Shown: in pieces, positions 9,701-18,700 of the stretch
Numbering within the stretch: position 1 is the stretch's first letter
Layout: every line of letters begins with the position of its first letter
NCBI GenBank assembly: GCA_965223435.1
Contig: CBDCWQ010000004.1
Coordinates: forward strand, 124,001-188,000
Direction of reading: 5' to 3'
Length of the DNA stretch: 64,000 nt
From: CBDCWQ01 sp965223435
GTDB taxonomy: Bacteria > Myxococcota > Kuafuiibacteriia > Kuafuiibacteriales > Kuafuiibacteriaceae
Notes under the pieces: model-generated
The model's input: the letters and a program-made list of their open reading frames with translations, nothing else
Told to the model about the DNA's origin: nothing
Database searches by the model: none
Translations under genes and position numbers: made by a program

Positions 9701-12700
9701 CAGGGCCAAAACGTTTCTGTTTCGTGGATTCAGGGGCTTCGTGATGAAGGCTCGTCAAGCCAGATCTTTGTTGCCCAAAGCGAAGACGGCGGCCAAAGCT
9801 TTGGCGCACCCCGTTCCTTGCGCGAAACGTCGGACTGGAAACGGGGTCTCGATATGGCCTACGACCGAAGTGGCCAGCACCACCTCGTTTGGGGAGAAGC
9901 GAACAAGGTCTACTATCTGAAAGATCTGGCTGGCATCCCTTCCAATGTCTTTGATGCGCGGGTGCGAGAACCGGCAACGGAGATCATTCGCTACCAGGCC
10001 CAATACGAGCCAGTCGATGGCGGCTGCGGGTGTCCGAATTGCTGGTGTGACGAGTTCTATGTGCAGCGAGACGAGCCCGATCCCCAAAAGGGCGGTGAGC
10101 CTGTGGGTCCTTATGTGTACCGCATCGAAGAAACGTATACCTACGAACCGTCTTTGCATGTCGATGACGAAACGGTCAGCATCGTGGCCCGTCAGGCGCG
10201 CATGTGGGACAACAAATCGGTCCCGAACCCCCACTGGGAAGCCATGATGCAGTCGCCGGTGTACAGCGATGACATCGTAGAGCGGCTGCGCCCCACGCGG
10301 TTGGTGGTTGGATGGAGAAGCACGTGGAAAAAAGCCTACGAAGCCGGCGATGAGGGGCGCTATGCAGCTTTAGGATACACCCATCAATTTCACTATGATG
10401 GCACCTGGCACCGCCAACAAGTCATCCAGGTTGCGCAACGGCCGCTTCAAGAAGATGCCTGGGCGGAGCACGCGCGTGCGCCGTGGAAACGAGGCATGTG
10501 GTTGAATGACCGCGAGGCGAATTGGCGCATTGCGGTCGTGGACGATGGGTTTCCGTCAGAAGGTGTACCCTCCCATCCGAAACTTTCCAGTGCGCCGGGC
10601 GGCGTTTTGGTGGCGGTCTACGAAAAAGGGCCCTCATCGAACCCCAACGAGCCGGGACAGAATCCGCTGTACGCCGCGCATTCGGCCAACGGTGGACGCA
10701 CCTGGTCGCCGCCTGTGGCGGTGGGTAAAGGCTATCTACCGGCCGTGGCCACCGCCGCCACGGGCGAGCTCAACATGGTATTCTACGCGGCCAAGGCCCA
10801 AGAAGCCGATTCCGAAATTCGGGTGGTTCGCAAACTTGAAGCGCAGGACTACAGCGTGGCCCAAAAAATCAACCGTGGGTCGCCCGCGCCCGTCCATTGG
10901 AAAAGCCACGGGGAAGACCGGGGCAGCCTGCCCGGCGCGCCTTCTTTGAGTGCCCACGAAGAACTCTTTTTCGCCGCCTGGGTTCGGCGTGCCCGAGACG
11001 GACAATCCACGGACCGCATTGTGACCACCCGTGCGTCCGATGTGACGACGTTCTCCCACCTCGACGTTGCCCTTGCGGATCAATGGACCCGTGGGCAAAG
11101 CGCGTCGGTCACCGTCACCGCCCAGAACAAATTTCACATGCGGCTGGCCACCCAAGAGCAGGTAGAGCTTTCGAGCCCAAGCCAGGACCGCCAAAACACA
11201 GGTTCATCGCAGGTTTCGCCCGCGCGCGGTGCGGCGAGTGGTGGTTCTTCGGGCTTCCAAGCCACCGGTGGCCGCGCTTCTCGCACCGCGCCCACCCTCA
11301 GCGCCTCGCCCTCCAGCGGGGTCGAGCCTGAGCCGACGTCCTTTGCGCTTCACCTTCACGAGGGCGTGGGTCAGGTGGTGATGACCGCCGGGGCAAGCGG
11401 TGTGTCCGGCGCCTTGGGTGAAACGTCGGTGTCGGACCTTTACTTCACCGCCGCGTTGGCCGAGGCGGAGCCGGGCGGTGGCTTCGGAGCGCGGGTCAGC
11501 TTGGTGCCGGGGCACGTGGGGGGCAACTACGAAAAGGCGGTGACGCTCCGTGACGGATTGCTCAGGCGAACGACGGACGAGGCTACCGGCCAAGAATTCT
11601 ACTACCAAGTCGAGTATCGGCCCGACGAAAGCAAAGAGGAGGCCGTGCGGCAGATGGACGACCTTCTCGATCCGGGCTTTTTCGACCAACCCCAGTACCG
11701 CGATTCTCGCCACCTCGCCGGCTTCCGTCGGGTGTGGGCGTACACCCAAGGCATTGCGTTGGCCCAGTTCGCCCGTATGCCGGCGCGCTACGGCCGTGAG
11801 GCTCGCGGTCTGGCCCGGTACATTTGTCACCACGCCGTGCGGCAAGAAAACAGCGACGTCATTTTGGGGTGGCCCTTTTCTTGGAATACCGACGGCGATG
11901 ATTGGCGAGACGCCCGCTTGGTCACCGGGGCCAACGCTTGGGTGATTCAGGGGCTGGGGGTGTTTGTCGCCTCCCCTGCCTACGAAAACGCGGACCCAGA
12001 AGATCGGGTTCGACTGAAGGCGTGCTACCACCAAGCGCTGATTGGGCTCGAGGACCACCGTCATCGGCTTGTGGTGAGTGAGAGCCGGATGGGCAGCATC
12101 ATGACCGCGGGTTACAGCACCCAGGGTCTCGAAAACGTGTCCACACCTCATCTTTTGGCCTCTTCGGGGGCGTTTGGTGCGCTCGACGGGTCGCACCGAT
12201 TTTTGTACTACAGCGTGCTCGATGCCATCGGCTATGCCGCCTTTGCGCCGACCCACGTGCGGGTGTGTCACGAGGCGCCCGACGAAGACTGCTACGCGCT
12301 TTCTACCGCCGACCCCGCTTGGCAGGACTACGAGATAGACGAGGCCGAATGGACGCTTTTGAGGCGGCGGGTGTTGGCCTCCAACGTGGTCACCGAGCAT
12401 AACCTCGACGTGCTCAGCGTGCTCAATCACGCGCTGGTGCACGCGGACGCCGTCGGGCCCGACGGCATCGACGAACGGCGTCGTTGGCGGCAGAAACTCC
12501 AGATTTGGCGTGATGAGCTTCGAGACGGCACCTTCGAGCTCTTGTGGGATGCCGAGGGCTGGAAACAAGAGTTTGCCGAAGTGTTGGCCGAGCTCGAGAC
12601 CAGGCCTGCATCCCAGGCGCTCACCGATGCGCAGGCCAAGGCCCAAGAAAAAAGAATGGAGGCCATGGAAAGCGCGCTTCAGAGCGGGGGTTTGGGCCGG

Positions 12701-15700
12701 GTGATCACTGGGGGTCTCCTCTTTCAAGAAGGGGAAGGTCAGGGGCGTTTCGAAGCGAGTCGCCACACGGCCATCGACAACTGCAGCTGGCTCTCGCTTT
12801 CGGTCAACTACGATGATCTCGAAGACGGTCTTGCGGACGGTTACTCGCTGTACACCGAACGCCTTGCGCTCTGTCTCGAGTACACCATCCTTCAGTACGC
12901 CAAAGACTTGAGCTACGGAGAGGACGGGTGTTCGCCCGACACCGCCAGCTGTCCGCCCAAGCGAACCTACCGAGGCACCCACTATTTTCAGAACAGCTTT
13001 CGGGACACCTATATCGAGCCGAGCGAGCTTCAAGAGTCTTCGTACCACCTCGAAGCCACCATGGGTCTGATCTTGGGGCTCTATCGGTTCGCCCACGCGC
13101 GACCCGACCATCCCGCGTCCGAAGCCTTCCTCGCGGAAGCCCAGAGTTTGTGGGCGGGGGCGCAGGCGTTTGTCCGCGACCATGGGTTTGTGTACTCGAG
13201 TCAGCGCATCCAAGACCTCTCGGCGATTTTGGTCTCCAGCACCGCACTGGTTTGGTTCATCGATGTGTATGATTATCTCGACGCCGAAGACCGGGGTCAC
13301 GACGAACCGCTTAAGCCCTATGACCGGGTGGGGGAGGCGACCCGTCACGCGTTGCGAGGGCTAGACGAAGCCCTTCAAACCTATCGTGCTTCCGGGGGCG
13401 AGCTTGTCGAGTCCGGCCTGACCCGAAGCGAAAAAGCGCCCTATACGCTTTTGGTCGACCAGGCGCTGGCGCTGCTCGTCGCCAGCCATACGGGTGACGA
13501 AGAGGGTGCGGCCTCTTTGGCTTTGGGATTGCTTTCGATGCGCGGCGATGCGTTTTGGCCGGCTGTTTATCGCGAGAGCCTTGAGCCCATCTTTCCTGAA
13601 CGGCAAAGCCTCGAAGGTCAGATGGTGGCCCTCTATGCCTTGGCTCGCTTTATGGACCAAAACCCAGACACGGATCTGGAGGATGAGGTGGCCTCGGTGT
13701 TGGCCTCGGACCTCAACGTTTTGTTGGATCGCCATGTGGTCCTCGATGAGAGCCCCCTTTCGGGTCTCTTTCGGAGGCCGGAGGACCCCACGACGGCCTC
13801 CCTCGAAGACAACCTCATGGCGTATTTTGCCCTCGACCTGGTGGGAAGGCGGCTGGCGGATACGGCCGCCGGGCCATCGTTTGCCCAAAGCAAGGTCGAT
13901 TTGGGTCACCGCTTGGCTGAGCTTTGCGGTCTCGAGGATGGGGCCATCCCCGCGCGATGGGTCGGCGAATGGGGAATGGATCGCAGCGCCTTGGACGGCT
14001 TTAAGGCCTTGAAGCCCTGTGCCCTGTTTGCTTTTCATATCGGTGCCATCGAAGCGGCGCTCAGCTTGGTCGAGGCGGGCGAAGCGGTTCTTGCCCCCCA
14101 AGAGTGGTATCGAAGTGAGCCGGCCGAAGTCGCTTCCCAAAGCGGCAGCCAAGAGACGCACCGTTTCTCGGTGCACCAGATCTTTGGGCTGTTGGCCAAG
14201 CGGGGGCTGGCATCGTTCGACCCGCGGCAGGATGAAATTGTGCGGGTTGAGCTTGCCCACCAGCGCCCGGGCCCGGGTGTTCTCAGCCAAGCGTTGGCGG
14301 CGATTTTGGTCGATGACCCCCGGGGCGTTTTTGGGGTGCACGCCGCGCCCTTGACTGGGGCTGCGGCCACCCGAGGGGCCTTTCGGTTTGCGCCTGCGCA
14401 CTACGGCGCGGTCACTCGAGTCCTCGGCAATCGCTTCTTGGAGGCGGTGGCCGCTCTTTTGGCCGCCGATTATCGGGCTACGCGCTTCGATACCCTTTTG
14501 ACCGAGATGGTCGTGCTCCAAGAGGCCTACGATCACATCTTCGACACCCTGGCGCCCGGCTCCCGGAACACGCGTTTTTCGATGATGAGAAACACCCTCA
14601 AGACGGGCTTGTGTGCGCCCCAAACGCTGATTCAGCAGGCTTCGTTGTCGGTCGAGGCCCGCCTGGGGTTTGGCTGTGAGACCGCGATGGTGATGTTGGG
14701 GCGTCTTTTTGGGGCTCGGGGCATCAGCGGGGATCGAGATGCCTGGATTTCGACCATTGAAGGCAACGAGGGCGGCTCGTGGCAGACGCTATTGGCCAAG
14801 CTCACCGCTGGGAGTGAAGAGGAGGCATCGGCCGGCGTCCTTTACCTCGGCGCCGAAAGCGCTTGGTCAGACCAAGAACCGGTGAGCTACACGTTCTTGC
14901 GCGAAGCGGCCCGGCCTGAGCTTTCAGAAGCCGCTTCGATCGTCGAGGTTCGCCACGCGATTCGTGAACGCACCAAGTCCGCCCTCGAGTTCGGTCTCGG
15001 GCATGTGGGGGCCAAGAACCCCATCGTATTTGCTCTTGGCGACATCGACCCCATCCACGCCTTCAACCCCGGGTCGCCTGACTACTGGAAACGAGGCGCC
15101 ATCGAGCTTCGCTTGGTCTTGTCTCGCGCCCACAAACATGAAGTGCAGTTTGTGTTTCGCGGCGCCCCCGCGCCTCAGCCCGCATTCCCGCTGAGTCAAA
15201 CCCATGCCCAAAACGTTCGTTCTTTGCGGCGTTGGTTCAATACTCAGATGGGTGGCGATTTGTCCCACTTGGCCGAAGCGGCCGGTGTGGCCCCCGAACA
15301 CCGGGCTTCTTGGCTGAGTTCGGTACACCGCATGCTCCGAACCGGTGTGGTGCCCCGGGCGGATGCCGATGCGCTTTTGTCGGCCCTCGGGTTAAGCACC
15401 GACGTTTGGAACGACGAGATTGCTTTTGAAGCCAATCCTTTTGCGATGTTTCACGGGGTCGCCTCGGGCCAACGCCGGGGGCATGCGCTGGTGAGCGGCG
15501 GTCTTTGGGGCGAGCCCGAGCTCGCGTTTGGTTACACCCAAACGTCCATCGGTCCGATCCACGACACGAGCTTCGACCAAGGACTGATCGGAGAAAAACG
15601 GATCCTCGGAACCGCCGCCAACCTGGACGTATGGATCAACCCCGTGTTGACCAGTCGCGGAGATTACGCAGTTCTTAAGGGCCGGCGTCAATGCCTATTT

Positions 15701-18700
15701 CAGTTGGAGAACAAGGGGTCAGAGGCCGTTCGATACGAGGTTCTGGTCGATGGTGAGCGCTTTGGTCCGGTGGCGGAATTTGCGGACGAAACCGGGTTTT
15801 TCGGCACATTCGGTGCGCGCACGGTCGATGTGTGCGATACGGTTTCGGAAAAGGTCAGCGGCGAGGCGGACGTCGTGGTCAAAAACCTGACGACCGGCGA
15901 GACGTTCGAGTTTGTGTTTCCAGTCCGATTCCACGAAAGCTGCTACGCGGGCGAAACCGTCTCCTCGGAACAAGCCAAAGACATGGTCGACAGCGGAGAA
16001 TGGAATCTTGAGACCTACCGGACTCAAGACTGTGGTGACATGCTCGTCCTCGACGAAACCGATCCCCGCGCGGGGCTGGAGGTGGCGTTTGCACCGTCTC
16101 CCAACAACGGTCCTTTTTCGATATTCGGCCCTTCGGAAGAGGCCTCGGACCGGCCTCAGGTGGTTCAAACCAGCGCGCTTTCCATTCTCGGTGCGGTCCG
16201 GCTGGCGCGCGGCGCAAAACAAGTCTTGAGAGCCGGCAGCGGCGTGCGTGGTGCTGCGAGCTCCGGCCTATCCTTGGAGGAAATCGGAGCCCTGGCGTTT
16301 GGGGTTTTGGCATCGGGCACGGTGGCCGGCATGTCCGACGAGATCGGCGCGGACATTGAATCGCTGATGCTGAAGTCGGTGCGTATTTTTGAAAACCCAC
16401 CGAAAGGGTCTTGGGCCCAGGTTGGATGGGTCTCGGCGTGGGAGGTCTTCGCCGAAGGCGACGAGGTCATTCGGGCCCTGCCTATTTACAATCGAAACAA
16501 CGACGGGGAGTGGGCGATCACCGCTCGCTTCAACGACGATGCCTTCTACGGCCTTGTCCAGCCTTCAGTGCATGCCGGACCCAAGCTTCCGATCTTAGAT
16601 CCGGCCGTGTCGCTGTTCGCCCACGACATCACCTCCAAGATGGCGGTCTACAAGTATACCGGCCGGGTTGAAGTCGATGCCAGCGCCAAGAGCCTGGAAT
16701 CGAACCCCATAGACACACCGCTTGAGGCCTTTTTGAACGAGGTGGATGCCTATCCCGACTGGGTCTACACTTTTCCGCCCGAATTTCATTACCCGATCAT
16801 CATCACGCTTTTTATTGAACCCCAACTGGCCCAAAACAGCGGCGGGGCCCAATCAACCAAATCGTTGGAGTGGAACCGGCCCGGTGTCTTCAAGATGGAA
16901 GGCGAAGACGTTCTTTACAACAATTTGCACTTTCAAAAGCAGCCGTCGATGCCCATCGAGCTTCAGAACCCCGGTTATACGTGGGGCCTTTGGCCCGGAA
17001 CCGATTGGCACGTCTATGGGCCTCCAAACGAGGTGTCGGCGTTCGTGGACCGATTTGCTTACACTTCTGCGGGCAAAAAGACAGGCACTGCGAAATCCCC
17101 CAAGGCCAAGACCCCCCCAAAGAAAACGGGCACACCCACCCTCAAAAAGGCCACGACGATTGTGCGCGCGGGGCGGCTCAGCGCACTTCGACTGAAGTTG
17201 AACGCGATGATGCCTTTGCTCGATGCCAACGGTCCCGCCTACGAATATTCACCGGAGCTTGCCCAGCTGATCACAACCCTCGAGGGGCACCTCAGAACGT
17301 GGGCGGGGCTGAAACCGGTGGCGGCGTTGGCGTCGGACGCTCGGTTCAAACTGATGGTCGGCGATTTCAAACTTAACATCGTCAAGCACATCGTGCCTCA
17401 AATCGAATGGAACGCCCTCAAAATCGACAGTGAGGCTTCGTTTGCCGAGGTGGAGCAGGGTGTCGATCGGTTTTTGGCTCTCACGGAGGGCGGCGCGCTC
17501 TATCGCGACAGCCAACCGATCGTAAGGTGGCGGCAAAATGAGCTCAGCAAGGTGCTGAATGAAAGTACGGGCCTGGTCTTCAGAAAGAAGGAAAACAAGT
17601 ACGTCCTTCTCAAGGTAGCAGACCATCCGAGGCCCAAACCCCAAGACACGCTTCATACGGTGACCTATCTTCGGGGAACCGACGCGTTTTCTGCAGTAGA
17701 CTTGTGGGCCAAGACCGTTGCCCGCGCGCATTGGGTGCACAGCAAACAAACGTCGAATTTCTTTGTCATCGGAGACGCCTGGCGCCGCGAATATACGCCC
17801 GAGGGCGAATTTGTCGACGTGACCTTCTTTTTGGAGGAGGAGCTCATCCGGCTGGGGCAAAAGGGCGAAGGCCTCAAAAAGAAAACGCTCCCTCTCTTGG
17901 TGGCCAGATTACTTCACATCAACCCGCAGACCAAATCCGAATCTGCATATGCCAGCCCGCCCCTCGTCTATGTGGGCCCCGAGCCCAAAAAGGCCATCGA
18001 GACCCGAGAGTATCTGATGAACCAACCGACCACCAAGAAGTTCAAAAAGGCAAAAAACTTCTACTCGGTGTCCATTATGAGTCGCAGCATTTACATCGTG
18101 TTTCCCATCAGCGCGCATATGCCAGTTTTCAAGATGAACCGCTACCTCCTCGAAGGCGTGGCGACGGATGTTCAAGGATACGATGTGGCCCAGAAAACCG
18201 CGCTGGGCTACGTGAAAAAGGGGCAACTTCTTCCATGGTTTGTCGCTGACCGCACCAAGATAAAGTATTTCGACGCGAAGGGCGATGAGGTTCTCGAATC
18301 TGCGATCGTAGGGGCCGGCAAGAAGGAGCCCTCCATTCCGAGTCCAAAAAAGGATACCACGGCGCCCGCGACCGAAAGCGAGAAAAACATGTACAAGAAC
18401 CTGTCTAGGCTGAAGGAGGTCTTCGAAAAGAACCAGGGAACCTATGGCAAGTGGGCTGAAGCACAGTCGGCGATTGTGGCCCTCGAGGGTTTGCTTCCTT
18501 GGCTTCAGAAAAAGTCGGACGCCCGTGAGCTTCGCGAACGCGACGAAATTGAAACGGTGGTTGCCAGCGCGGTCACCGAAATCGACGCCATTTTGGCGCA
18601 CATGGGTCCGGCGATTGACACCACCGGCTACCGTTTGTCGGTTGTTCCTCTGGTGGACGTGGCGTCGAAAAAATTGCTGGAGATCCTCGAAGGAGGTCTG

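Noticed and set aside
11204..13348. Long open frame of 714 codons on the minus strand
   Set aside because: It is antisense to the conserved toroid of giant protein A and has low-complexity Arg/Pro/Gly composition with no domain. Codon bias in GC-rich genes produces such mirror frames.
13361..14623. Open frame of 420 codons on the minus strand
   Set aside because: Same reason: antisense to the well-conserved reading frame of gene A.
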